Assembly: GCA_023091665.1 (NCBI GenBank)
Contig: JALJCQ010000023.1
Location: 682,001-746,000 of the forward strand
Source of the DNA: Pythium myriotylum
Lineage: Eukaryota > Oomycota > Peronosporomycetes > Pythiales > Pythiaceae
Direction of reading: 5' to 3'
DNA length: 64,000 bases
The translations under genes and the position numbers were made by a program. The stretch's first letter is position 1. Every line of letters begins with the position of its first letter. The notes beneath the pieces are model-generated. The model was given only the letters and a program-made list of their open reading frames with translations, had not been told where the DNA came from and did not search any database. Below are positions 39,061 to 47,832 of this stretch, piece after piece.

Positions 39061-39743
39061 TTACCAAGCTCGCCGACTCGATACCAGCCTCTTCTGCACA
39101 TGCGGGCATATGACAAGCGCCTCGTTCGTGATCTCGCTCATCGTCTTCATCCTCCACGCGGTCTGATAGACGAGGCAGTCGGCGAGCTGCTTGCGCAACG
39201 CCTCGTTCTCGCTCTCGCGCGACTCGTCCTTCTGTCGCAGCAACGCGTTCACCGCACGGCTCTAGGCCAGCGCCTGCTCAAGCTCATCTTACACCGCGAT
39301 ACTCGACGCCTTGTACACGCACACGCTCGCGTAGGAGACAGACGTCTGCGAGGTCGGTATTCAGTGCCTCTACGCTGGCGCGTGCAAGTAGCCGTGAGAC
39401 CTTCTATGTTGCGTCAGTTACCAATTTGGTTGCATACAGCACCTTGTGGCTCTGCAGGCGCAAGTGATGAGCCAAATAGGTGTAGACGGCGGCAGCTTCG
39501 GCATGGATTGTGCCCGCCTTGTCGATTTGGTCGCAGCGTACGTGTTCACAGACATCGGCTCGGCCGACGGCACGGAGCCGCGATAACCAACGTGCACGCG
39601 CTCCTGGGCCACAGACCGTTGCTGCGGTTGCTCCTTCGAATGCTTCTCTAGCTCTAGCTCTTCACCTTGTGGTCCTTTCGCTCATACCGAGTCGCCATTA
39701 CGTACTTGGCTGACCCAGATGCGGTCTCCTCATCCATCATCAT
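39061..39743 (-). pseudogene. Decayed coiled-coil protein gene
   Basis: Reading the minus strand from an ATG cluster at 39743, coding-like segments appear in different frames. They run MMMDEETASGSAKYVMATRY, then a frameshift; TIHAEAAAVYTYLAHHLRLQ, a TAG in place of a probable CAG, and KVSRLLARASVEALNTDLAD. After another frameshift come QALA, a TAG stop, and SRAVNALLRQKDESRESENE. The joined product would be a helical, coiled-coil-rich protein of unknown family. Similar decayed coding-like sequence (AKILDQMRKSLEQA) continues at about 38500-38710, so the original gene was probably longer. At least two nonsense and two frame lesions argue for a true pseudogene. Confidence 0.5.
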
Positions 39744-40048
39744 GCGCGACGTCGTCGTCTCGTTCGCTTAACTATTGGTCGGTTCCGTTTGGTTTGGCCT
39801 CGAATTTTTGATTGATGGTGGGTGACTTGACGCGCGTGACTACACTCGTCCATTCGTTGGCCGAGCCGCCGAGAAGATGGCGGTGAAAACGAAGCAGCTG
39901 GCGAGATGGAGTACCATCCACATGCGCTGCTGGTAGCCACCGACGTTGAGCGCGTCGCGGAGATGGAGACTACGGGGGTCAGGAGGTGGAGGTCATTGTT
40001 GAGCAGAAGACCATGACGTTACGTTCGTTTTCTGTGAGTTCGAGCAGG

Positions 40049-40095
40049 ATCAGTGTCCATATCAGTGTCATTATCAGTGTCAGTATCAGCATGTC
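40049..40095. repeat. Imperfect tandem ATCAGTGTC repeat
   Basis: Four adjacent variants of ATCAGTGTC separated by 2-3 nt. Short, non-coding, no function inferred. Confidence 0.5.
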
Positions 40096-41067
40096 CCTAT
40101 TTTCAAAGTCAGTCGAGAGTCAACATCATCATCATTAACCCATCAAAATCCACAGCGTTGTCCACGTTGTCCACCACACCAGCCTGGTGTGATGTGAGAG
40201 CCGTCCGAGTCCGCCGAGTCGCGGCGCTCCTGGCGCCTCTGCTGCGGCGCTGCAGCAGCCGCGGTAAGACGAGGTCAACGCCCTCTCACGCGCTGAGGTG
40301 TCCGACGAGAAGAGTAAGTGTCGTTGGCTGGAACGCACACAAGGCCTACAGTCCGCAGGCCCCTTCTTTCCAGTCAAAATCTCGCGTGTCTAAGCCGAGA
40401 ACGTCGGTGGCAGGATTGCGCAGACGCCCAAGCCCCCATCTTGGGCGAACAAGTGCCTTCTTCCAGGTCGGCTGCACAAAAAAGCCGGTCTTGCAGCGTG
40501 AGCACCACGCTGCAGGATATGAAGATCCGAGGCATCTAACGCACTCTTTGCTACATCCCAGGGGCTCATCTACTTTGGCAAAAAATGCTTTGCTCGGCGT
40601 CTCTCATGCACTCGTCCCACATACACGGACTGCATCCACTCTCACAGGTTGATGGAGACAGAGTCATTTCGCGATTGGAGGATGGACCCACTAAATTTCA
40701 GAGGTGATGTTGAAGTGAAATATCCTGAGGATATTTTCCCTCTCTACTCGTTGCAAGTCGGCAAACCTCGACAAGTTGGCAAGTGATCCCAGGTTTATGA
40801 CGATCAATCGACCCAAGAACGATTGTGCTGGTCGCGGCGGCAGGGCCGCAACGCGTGGTGGTGGAGCAGGGTGAGGTGGAGGACATGTCGGTGGTGGTAG
40901 AGGCGGACGCAGCGGAGGACGGGGTTGGGGAGATCGTGGTGGGTACAGTGGTGCAGAACGTGGGCGAGGAAACCGAGGGAGAAGTGGCAGCTCGCACGGT
41001 GGGCGCCGTGGTGGGCGATACGAGTTTGATTCGTTCCGAGGACGTAGTAGCCACGCTCTTGGGGGGG

Positions 41068-44000
41068 CAAGCGAGCGAAGACCGTCGGGGCGTTTCGCAC
41101 GAGTCTCCACCAGCGCGTTTGTTCAGCAACATCAGCAGCATGTCCTGCACGCAGTTCATCGCGAAGGTTCTCAGTCCCTGCACGAACAAGCGGCTCGCGA
41201 AGACGGTGACTGAGCACGAGGCGATGTGGACGGCGTCGTGGCACCAGGCTGCGTCGTTGGACGGCACGACTGTGCAGACGTTGCTCACGGCTCTGGCACG
41301 GTTGCCTCCAACGGCGACGATTGCTGCGCCGCGACTACGTGATGTCACAGGGGCTGTTGCAGTGTTCTTGCGTTTTGCAAAGGACCCAAACATGGCGCTG
41401 GGGACGGGCTTGAGCGTAGAAGAAGCCAAGCTTCGGGCGGTCGAAGTTATCGAAGGCCTTTTCCATCGTCTGACCAAGTTTGTATGGAACAATCCCCTGC
41501 GTGATGTGCACGAGGCTCTAAACGATATGCTCGCAGATGCCGACGCTTTACTTGAGTCTCGTTATCCAACCCATCGCAAGGCACGAGAGCGGGTCATGCT
41601 GCTCTTTAGTGAGCTCGATAAGCCCTGGTTGATTCGTACGAGCGATGGGACTGTTGCTACTACGGCAAATGCCCTTACTACGCCAGACCTGTCGAGTATT
41701 TCACCGTGGAAGCGTGCGACGGTGGAGTGGCTATTGGATTGGAACAACTTTCAACCGTTAAAGCTGCCCAGCATGAAGGTTCCTGGCGGCCACGGTGATG
41801 GTGTGTACGAATCTCCTGACGAATATTTTGACACTACCATCAAGCTATGGACTGGCATGACGTTCGTTGACGGACATAACGCGCTTCTACCACACTGCAC
41901 GCAGACATTGAACGAGAAGGTTTGCGACCAGCCTCTCTGGCCGATGCAGACACGGGGCTTTCCGAACTACCATTGCCGCACGCGTGACTGCTCAAGGCTC
42001 GTAGAGTATGTATGTGCGAATCGTATGCATCACATCGGATTCTGTAAGTCGTGCGCAGTCGATCGACAGCAAAAGCTCCGCGGTCCACCCTCCAGTCACG
42101 CGTCGACACACATTTACGATGCCATTGTGCGGAATCTCCGGTACGATGGGAAGCTGTTTCTGACGAATGTGGCGTCGCGACGTCCCCCTCTCACCGCCAT
42201 TCATTGGAAGACTACGCGCCGTCTCTCATCACCAAATTTTGTTGGCATTGTATTGCTGTCCAGCAGAGGTGGCGCCCTCCAGCTCAGTGACGAGATTTAC
42301 TGGGCAAAGGTAGCTCTCCATGGTGCACCAAGAGACGAATACCTTGAGCGTGAATCAGGCTGTGTGGTGCTGGAACTTCTTGAATATACCGTCGATGAGA
42401 CGGGAAACCCGCTTCTTGCGAAAGAGGTGGAACGCGGAGCAAACGTCGCAATCATCGACTGCCAGACATTTGTCCCTGAGTTCATTCCTGTTCTCAAAGC
42501 TCTAGAGCGACAAAGAGAGCTCCCGATGCCATTTCAATCTGGCGCGCTTGTTAACTTGAAGCGGATTCGAGGTCTTGGTGAAATCGGCGGTTCTGCCCAA
42601 GCTCACGTCGAAGAGTTTGATGGAGATCGCAATGTACCAGGACTCGTCGAGTTATTCGATCACGGTCTCGATGAACATTCAGTTCACTCTCTTATTCACA
42701 CGCTCGTTGAACACAGCATGCTGGACCCTATTGTCCAGATCCGGCGCAATGCTTCAACTGCGGAACTTCTGCGCAATGCACTTACGACATTGGTGACTCG
42801 TGCTACGTTGGATAGAGGACAGCTTATCAGTTTTGTCGAAGCCTTGACTAATGCGGTCCATTGTACTCAAGGACCACCAGGGACTGGCAAGTCATACCTC
42901 GGAGTTGTCATAGTTCGAGCTTTGCTGATAATTCGCAAGTTGTGGATTCAAGTATCCCCTTCCGTTGGTGAACCTCCAATTCTCGTTCTCTCATACAAGA
43001 ACCATGCGATTGACGAATTTCTTGTCGATCTGGTCAAGGCAGAGCACTCAATTCAGTTCGGAGCAACTTCACTCGTTCGCCTCGGTGGCGGCTGCACTGA
43101 ACCAGCACTATATCGCTATCAGGAGTCCAGTGTCATAGCATCAGCATCCGAAGTCGCGACACTGACGCAAACTCTCGACCAATTGCATCAGCTAGCTGCC
43201 ACTGTTCGATGTTTCCGAGACACTTTCAGCGTGATTTACGAGGCGCAAGTGCTTGTAGCCAATGATGAGGCTTCGCACTCGGAGTTGGAAGATGCTCGGG
43301 AGCGGAATAAAGTGAAGACATTAGCAGCGGCCGGGCTATCACAGGTTGTAGCGGCGATACTCAGGTGCACAAACACGGGGAACCAAGCGTCTGTTTCAAT
43401 CTCAGATGAGGACAATGACGCTGCGGGTGAGTTCGAGAAAAAAGAGTCCGTGGATTTAGTTGCCGCAGCGACTGCTTACTTTACTCGTCAAGCGTCACTA
43501 TCGCAGGATGAAATTGCCAATCTTTACGGTGGTATTCGTCACTACGATTCCTTGATGGATCCTGCAGAGATTCTTTTGAGATGGATGGATGGGTTTGTAC
43601 CGTTACCTGCGTGCACGTATGGAAGCGAAGAAGAAGAGTGCTCGGACCCTGTTGATGGAGACGAAAGCGCCTATTGTAAGAAGCATCGGTGTCACTTCAC
43701 ATCAACGGCAGGAGGAAGTGACTTGGAACGGCCATGCTGCGAACCAGTTGTGAAGCAGCGAGGATTTTGTCAGGGGCACTTGTGTTCAATCGACTCGTGC
43801 ACCGCGCCGTCAGTTCGGACCTCGTCGTCTTTGTGCTTCAGACACGCCTGCTTCGTATGCGTTCGGGAATCCAAGCTGAACGGTGAAGTCAAACCTGCGC
43901 TAGATGCTCCCCCTCGTAACACCTGCGAGGCTCATCAGCTATGTTGGGCTGCGCCAGGTGGCCACCAATGCGAGAGTTTGGTATCATCACCCAGCGAGTC

Positions 44001-44559
44001 ATTCTGTGCTCACCACAGCGCCATACAGTGCCGTGGCAAGACGCGTGAAGGCCAAGAGTGTAAGAAAACTGCGATATCGCAATCTATCCCTTATTGCCGC
44101 GCCCATGAACACCAGGGAGTTGTGACTGCTAAAGTTAGCATGACTAGCTCGAGGGTGCCTGAGGGCAGCTGTTCGGCAAGAAATTCTAATGGGAAGCCGT
44201 GCAAAGGAAAGGCTATCGCAGGAGGAATCTTCTGCAAAGACCACGTTGCAAGTGCTAAAAACTCTGATAGAACGGCCAAACCAGCTCCTTATTCTCCACC
44301 AGAACTTGTCGAGACTACCAGCGTCGTGGATAATGCCAATGTGAGTAACTCGGGCCTAGAGGTAAAGCGAACTGCTCCTACCGCAGGATTGCAAAGAAAT
44401 GCCGATGCAACAGAAGACGTAATTGATCAGGACGACGCGGTTTCAATTTCCTCAGGATCGATTGTTGATGCCATTGACTGCACGCTATCAAACGATGACG
44501 AAGATTTCAATGAGCCAGATCATATCCAGCATCTACGTGAGGTTGACGAAGTTGACTAG
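41068..44559 (+). CDS. Segment 1 of the giant gene: N-terminal half of ZNFX1-like SF1 helicase with Cys/His-rich insertion
   Basis: Open frame from the G run to the TAG at 44557. The ZNFX1-like N-terminal region includes a C4 finger-like segment (NYHCRTRDCSRLVEYVCANR). A double-psi-barrel-type region precedes motif I, TQGPPGTGKSYLGVVIVRAL (about 42866-42900); motif Ia is LSYKNHAIDEFLVDLV. Between motifs Ia and II lies a ~250-residue insertion (about 43600-44250) with at least six C...C...C-x2-H units, e.g. CFRHACFVC and CRGKTREGQECKK. These recall the fingers of the gene at 6876. The segment ends in an acidic linker. Without the following segment the helicase would lack motifs II-VI and could not hydrolyse ATP. 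Confidence 0.7.
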   Translation, partial: QASEDRRGVSHESPPARLFSNISSMSCTQFIAKVLSPCTNKRLAKTVTEHEAMWTASWHQAASLDGTTVQTLLTALARLPPTATIAAPRLRDVTGAVAVFLRFAKDPNMALGTGLSVEEAKLRAVEVIEGLFHRLTKFVWNNPLRDVHEALNDMLADADALLESRYPTHRKARERVMLLFSELDKPWLIRTSDGTVATTANALTTPDLSSISPWKRATVEWLLDWNNFQPLKLPSMKVPGGHGDGVYESPDEYFDTTIKLWTGMTFVDGHNALLPHCTQTLNEKVCDQPLWPMQTRGFPNYHCRTRDCSRLVEYVCANRMHHIGFCKSCAVDRQQKLRGPPSSHASTHIYDAIVRNLRYDGKLFLTNVASRRPPLTAIHWKTTRRLSSPNFVGIVLLSSRGGALQLSDEIYWAKVALHGAPRDEYLERESGCVVLELLEYTVDETGNPLLAKEVERGANVAIIDCQTFVPEFIPVLKALERQRELPMPFQSGALVNLKRIRGLGEIGGSAQAHVEEFDGDRNVPGLVELFDHGLDEHSVHSLIHTLVEHSMLDPIVQIRRNASTAELLRNALTTLVTRATLDRGQLISFVEALTNAVHCTQGPPGTGKSYLGVVIVRALLIIRKLWIQVSPSVGEPPILVLSYKNHAIDEFLVDLVKAEHSIQFGATSLVRLGGGCTEPALYRYQESSVIASASEVATLTQTLDQLHQLAATVRCFRDTFSVIYEAQVLVANDEASHSELEDARERNKVKTLAAAGLSQVVAAILRCTNTGNQASVSISDEDNDAAGEFEKKESVDLVAAATAYFTRQASLSQDEIANLYGGIRHYDSLMDPAEILLRWMDGFVPLPACTYGSEEEECSDPVDGDESAYCKKHRCHFTSTAGGSDLERPCCEPVVKQRGFCQGHLCSIDSCTAPSVRTSSSLCFRHACFVCVRESKLNGEVKPALDAPPRNTCEAHQLCWAAPGGHQCESLVSSPSESFCAHHSAIQCRGKTREGQECKKTAISQSIPYCRAHEHQGVVTAKVSMTSSRVPEGSCSARNSNGKPCKGKAIAGGIFCKDHVASAKNSDRTAKPAPYSPPELVETTSVVDNANVSNSGLEVKRTAPTAGLQRNADATEDVIDQDDAVSISSGSIVDAIDCTLSNDDEDFNEPDHIQHLREVDEVD

Positions 44560-46773
44560 GGAGAGGATGAACTCGCATTCGAGTTTGAAAATGAGGAAAA
44601 TCTTCGTGAGGAGGACTCTATACTCGTTGACGATTCCTTGGATGGTGCGGTTATAAATGCAAGGGCTTGGCACTGGAAAATGAGTATGGCTGAACGGTGG
44701 GGGGCAATCCGAGCTCTTCTAGCGAGTTGGGAACCTCTCTCGCATGAGATAGTCCGAGCAATTCGTGTTAAGTTTGAAAATGTCAAGCGACAGCTGCAAG
44801 AGGAAAAGAATCGCGCACGGACCATGATGTACGAAGGTCGTGCAGTCATTGGCGGCACGATTACCGGCTGCGTTACGCGTCTCGAGGCTATCCGCGCGAC
44901 AAAGCCTTTTGCGATCTTGGTCGAAGAGGCATCCGAAGTACTGGAGCCTCTTCTCTTTGCATGTCTTGGTTCTACAACGTCCAAGCTGGAGATGATCGGA
45001 GATCATTTGCAGCTTCAGCCTTCTGTCATGTCAAAGTTCGACTTCGAAAGGATAAACAAGATCAATGTCTCCATGTTTGAGCGTCTGATTCGAGCCCCCT
45101 TGGGGTACGAAGTACCATCGTCAGTTCTGTCACTTCAACGTCGTATGCGAAAGAATATCGCCGATCTTACTCGGGAATTTTACGCTACTATTACGACCAT
45201 TGAAGACCACGATTGCTGTGCGACGAAAATCATTCAGACTCAACAGATTCTAAATATCAGACAACCGTTCCGGCGACCATTTCAAACCCAATTGGCACAT
45301 ACCTCTGGTCACAAGATCATTCAGACGCCATCTCGTGGACGTGAGATACCTGGTGTTGCGCCGCACCTTTTCTTCTGGACACATTCAGGACGAGAAGAGA
45401 AATCACGCGTTGGGTTGTCTCGCATTAACGTTCACGAAGCTGACATGGCATGCTACTTAGCGAAGTACCTGACAGAATGCGGCGTTCCTAGCAAGTCGAT
45501 TGCTATTTTGACTCCTTACAAGGGCCAGCTCATGCACATGCGCAAGATGCTAATGTCTCGACAGTTCGGTATGGCTGAAACGGGTCCTGGCAATAGGACT
45601 GAACCATCTTGCAGACTATCCACGGTGGACCGCTTCCAGGGTGATGAAGCTGATGTCGTCATCGTATCGCTAGTGATCGACGGTAAATCGAAGACGCCTT
45701 TTGTGAAGCTTCAGAACCGCATGATTGTACTGCTGAGTCGTGCTCGAATAGAGATGTATGTGCTTGGAAACGTTCAGTATTTCACGAATACTACCTCTTC
45801 GGCGCCATCACACTGGCAGACCACGCTCGACAAGCTTCGTGAACCTTCTCCCTCGGACAATGCGCCAGCTGTAGATTCTGTATGGGTGCCGTTTGATCAG
45901 ACGAGAATTGGTAATGCATTACCGCTTTGTTGCGCTCAACATCGTGAAATCACTCACTTAGTCCAAGATCCAAAGAAGCTTAACCTGACTTTCTGTGAGG
46001 TTCTGTGCAAAACTATCTTACCTTGCTCACACGAGTGTGGAATGCGTTGTCACTGGGTTTCTCTCAACCAACACACTTCGCCTTGCAAAGTGTCGGTCGA
46101 CTCTCCGTGTCTTCGGCACCCAGTTAAGCTTGAGTGTGCCAGCGCGTGCCAGAAGACGTCACGCCGGACCATTTCAGAGGCGTTGGCTGCGTATCAATGT
46201 GACGTGTTGGTGGATCTGCAGCTCCCGTGCTCTCATATCCAACGGGTCACTTGCGCTCTGCAGATTGCTGTTCTAGAAAGGCACGCTACCTGGCCTACAT
46301 GTAGAGAAAAGGCGATCGCACCTTACGTGTACCCTGATTGCAAGCACGAACTCGTTTGCACGTGTGTCGAGTACTTCGATTTCCTGAAAGACGGCGTGAA
46401 GCGACCGCCGAGTTGTACTGTAACTGTCGATTATGTTCCGCCATGTGGACACACAGCGCAACTCAAGTGCTACCATCTTATGGAAGTCAACCGAGGGCGA
46501 AACCAGCACGTGTGCTCACAAAAGGTGACGGTGAAACTTCCTCGATGTGGCCATGATGCGAAGATGACGTGCCCAAACGCTACTCAACTCGGTGATTGGA
46601 CGGGAACATCTTCGTCCACATTCGGTGTTGTCGAAGAAGGTGTGTCTTACGGACCTACTGATTATCCATGTGCGAGAATGGTTACGTTTCGTCGACGGTG
46701 CGGTCATGAAGCCCAAGTTCGATGTCGAGATGCATTTAATATGGCTTCTTCACAGCAGTGTTGCCCCGAGTAA
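44560..46773 (+). CDS. Segment 2 of the giant gene: C-terminal half of helicase and first NF-X1 fingers
   Basis: Same frame as segment 1, directly after the TAG; the first Met is at 44638. Helicase motif II reads ILVEEASEVLEP, motif III MIGDHLQLQPSV, motif IV SLQRRMRKNIADL, motif V STVDRFQGDEADVVIVSLV and motif VI VLLSRARIEMYVLG. This order and wording match ZNFX1/Upf1-like SF1 helicases, with EEAS replacing the DEAx of Upf1 as in ZNFX1. From about 45990 NF-X1-type fingers begin: CSHECGMRC, CGHTAQLKC, CGHDAKMTC, CGHEAQVRC. The segment closes with TAA at 46771-46773. Confidence 0.75.
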   Translation, partial: GEDELAFEFENEENLREEDSILVDDSLDGAVINARAWHWKMSMAERWGAIRALLASWEPLSHEIVRAIRVKFENVKRQLQEEKNRARTMMYEGRAVIGGTITGCVTRLEAIRATKPFAILVEEASEVLEPLLFACLGSTTSKLEMIGDHLQLQPSVMSKFDFERINKINVSMFERLIRAPLGYEVPSSVLSLQRRMRKNIADLTREFYATITTIEDHDCCATKIIQTQQILNIRQPFRRPFQTQLAHTSGHKIIQTPSRGREIPGVAPHLFFWTHSGREEKSRVGLSRINVHEADMACYLAKYLTECGVPSKSIAILTPYKGQLMHMRKMLMSRQFGMAETGPGNRTEPSCRLSTVDRFQGDEADVVIVSLVIDGKSKTPFVKLQNRMIVLLSRARIEMYVLGNVQYFTNTTSSAPSHWQTTLDKLREPSPSDNAPAVDSVWVPFDQTRIGNALPLCCAQHREITHLVQDPKKLNLTFCEVLCKTILPCSHECGMRCHWVSLNQHTSPCKVSVDSPCLRHPVKLECASACQKTSRRTISEALAAYQCDVLVDLQLPCSHIQRVTCALQIAVLERHATWPTCREKAIAPYVYPDCKHELVCTCVEYFDFLKDGVKRPPSCTVTVDYVPPCGHTAQLKCYHLMEVNRGRNQHVCSQKVTVKLPRCGHDAKMTCPNATQLGDWTGTSSSTFGVVEEGVSYGPTDYPCARMVTFRRRCGHEAQVRCRDAFNMASSQQCCPE

Positions 46774-47832
46774 GTTGATTTTCTCAATCCAGAATGTGGG
46801 CATAATTATCGTACGACTTGCACCGAAGCGACTAGATTAACGCTGCGCGTAGCTCAGTCGAACTACTCACAGTCTGTACAATCCCCGGTGACTGTGGTAA
46901 AGGAAGAGACTCGCTCAACCATATACCGCGACTTTGGTTTAAACATTGCCTGTCAGGAGTCAGTAACACTGATTCGCAAGTGTGGTCATCGAGAAATCCT
47001 TCCCTGCCACAGGGCTAGAAGCACATCTCATCGTTACTCTGAGATTACTGAGGCAAAAAGACATGACTGTGGTCACAAGATCTCGATCGCGTGTTCTCTT
47101 ATCCCCGCGCTATCTGCATGGGATCCATGGTCGCGCATTTCGACTGAGCAACACCATACTGTTCAGTTGCTGGCCGTGTCTGGTGTACTCTCTACGTCAC
47201 TTCCCATCCCGGAGTACCCCAATTCAACAGCTCTGAAAGCAGCCCTTAAACCATGCACGCACAGTCTTCTACTGAGTCGTGACACGTCTTGTGGCCACGA
47301 GGGAAGGTTTCCGTGTGATCAGGCGATGAAGATTCTGCGAAATGAGGCACCGGCTCCTCAGTGCAACCACTTGACGACTCGAGTTCTCGGTTGTGGGCAC
47401 ACCGTCGACGTTCCTTGCAGCGTGGATGTCAGCAACCATCATTGCAAACATGCAGTCAAGAGCCCGTGCTGGAATGCTGATATCTGTCACCAGCTAGTTG
47501 ACACGCAGTGTTACCTAGCAAACAAGGCGACTTTGCAGAGGCTACAATGCTCCTCTCGAGTAGTGTGGAGGTGTCCAAATGGGAATCACGAATATCTCCT
47601 TGCGATTTGTTCGAATGGGAAGCCATCGTCGTGTCCCGGGTGCTCTTATGATGAGATGGTGGCTGCCGTTGAGAGAGTTCATAAGATCTGCTTGTTGCCA
47701 AATTCCACGGAAGTGCCATGGCCACCGCAAGACATACCATCGAAAGGCTGGACCGCACCAGATTTCGGAGCGAAGACAACTCTTTCGGAGAAGCAAAGCG
47801 GGAGTTCTACAAGCGGCAGCTTGTCGTGTTGA
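46774..47832 (+). CDS. Segment 3 of the giant gene: remaining NF-X1 zinc fingers
   Basis: Same frame as segments 1 and 2, after the TAA. The finger array continues without a gap: PECGHNYRTTC immediately after the stop, then RKCGHREILPC, DCGHKISIAC, SCGHEGRFPC, GCGHTVDVPC and the final C4-like NGKPSSCPGC. First Met is at 46888. The uninterrupted spacing across the stop shows that the TAA lies inside one finger array and is not a natural gene end. Reading frame changes to the next segment somewhere within 47718-47832. Confidence 0.7.
   Translation, partial: VDFLNPECGHNYRTTCTEATRLTLRVAQSNYSQSVQSPVTVVKEETRSTIYRDFGLNIACQESVTLIRKCGHREILPCHRARSTSHRYSEITEAKRHDCGHKISIACSLIPALSAWDPWSRISTEQHHTVQLLAVSGVLSTSLPIPEYPNSTALKAALKPCTHSLLLSRDTSCGHEGRFPCDQAMKILRNEAPAPQCNHLTTRVLGCGHTVDVPCSVDVSNHHCKHAVKSPCWNADICHQLVDTQCYLANKATLQRLQCSSRVVWRCPNGNHEYLLAICSNGKPSSCPGCSYDEMVAAVERVHKICLLPNSTEVPWPPQDIPSKGWTAPDFGAKTTLSEKQSGSSTSGSLSC

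Larger units (their letters stand above)
37501..40796. other. Gene-poor stretch with decayed coding remnants
   Basis: About 3.3 kb without an intact gene. The first ~1 kb is pyrimidine-rich with only short chance frames. From about 38470 to 39743 the minus strand carries broken coding-like segments (listed as a pseudogene). A short imperfect repeat lies at 40049-40095. The long plus-strand frame 38815-39651 is the antisense of the remnant. Confidence 0.5.

Noticed and set aside
38815..39651. 278-codon plus-strand open frame
   Set aside because: Arg/Leu/His-rich antisense of the decayed minus-strand coiled-coil gene.
40825..41060. N-terminus of the helicase gene read in the helicase frame from GTG 40825
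   Set aside because: No ATG and a Val-rich composition; the overlapping frame with RGG repeats and an ATG is far more protein-like.
46768..46794. Possible 23-nt intron (GTAAG...CCAG) removing the TAA at 46771
   Set aside because: It looks like an intron by sequence but is far shorter than the 46-80 nt introns here. Removing 23 nt would also shift the frame away from the zinc-finger continuation.
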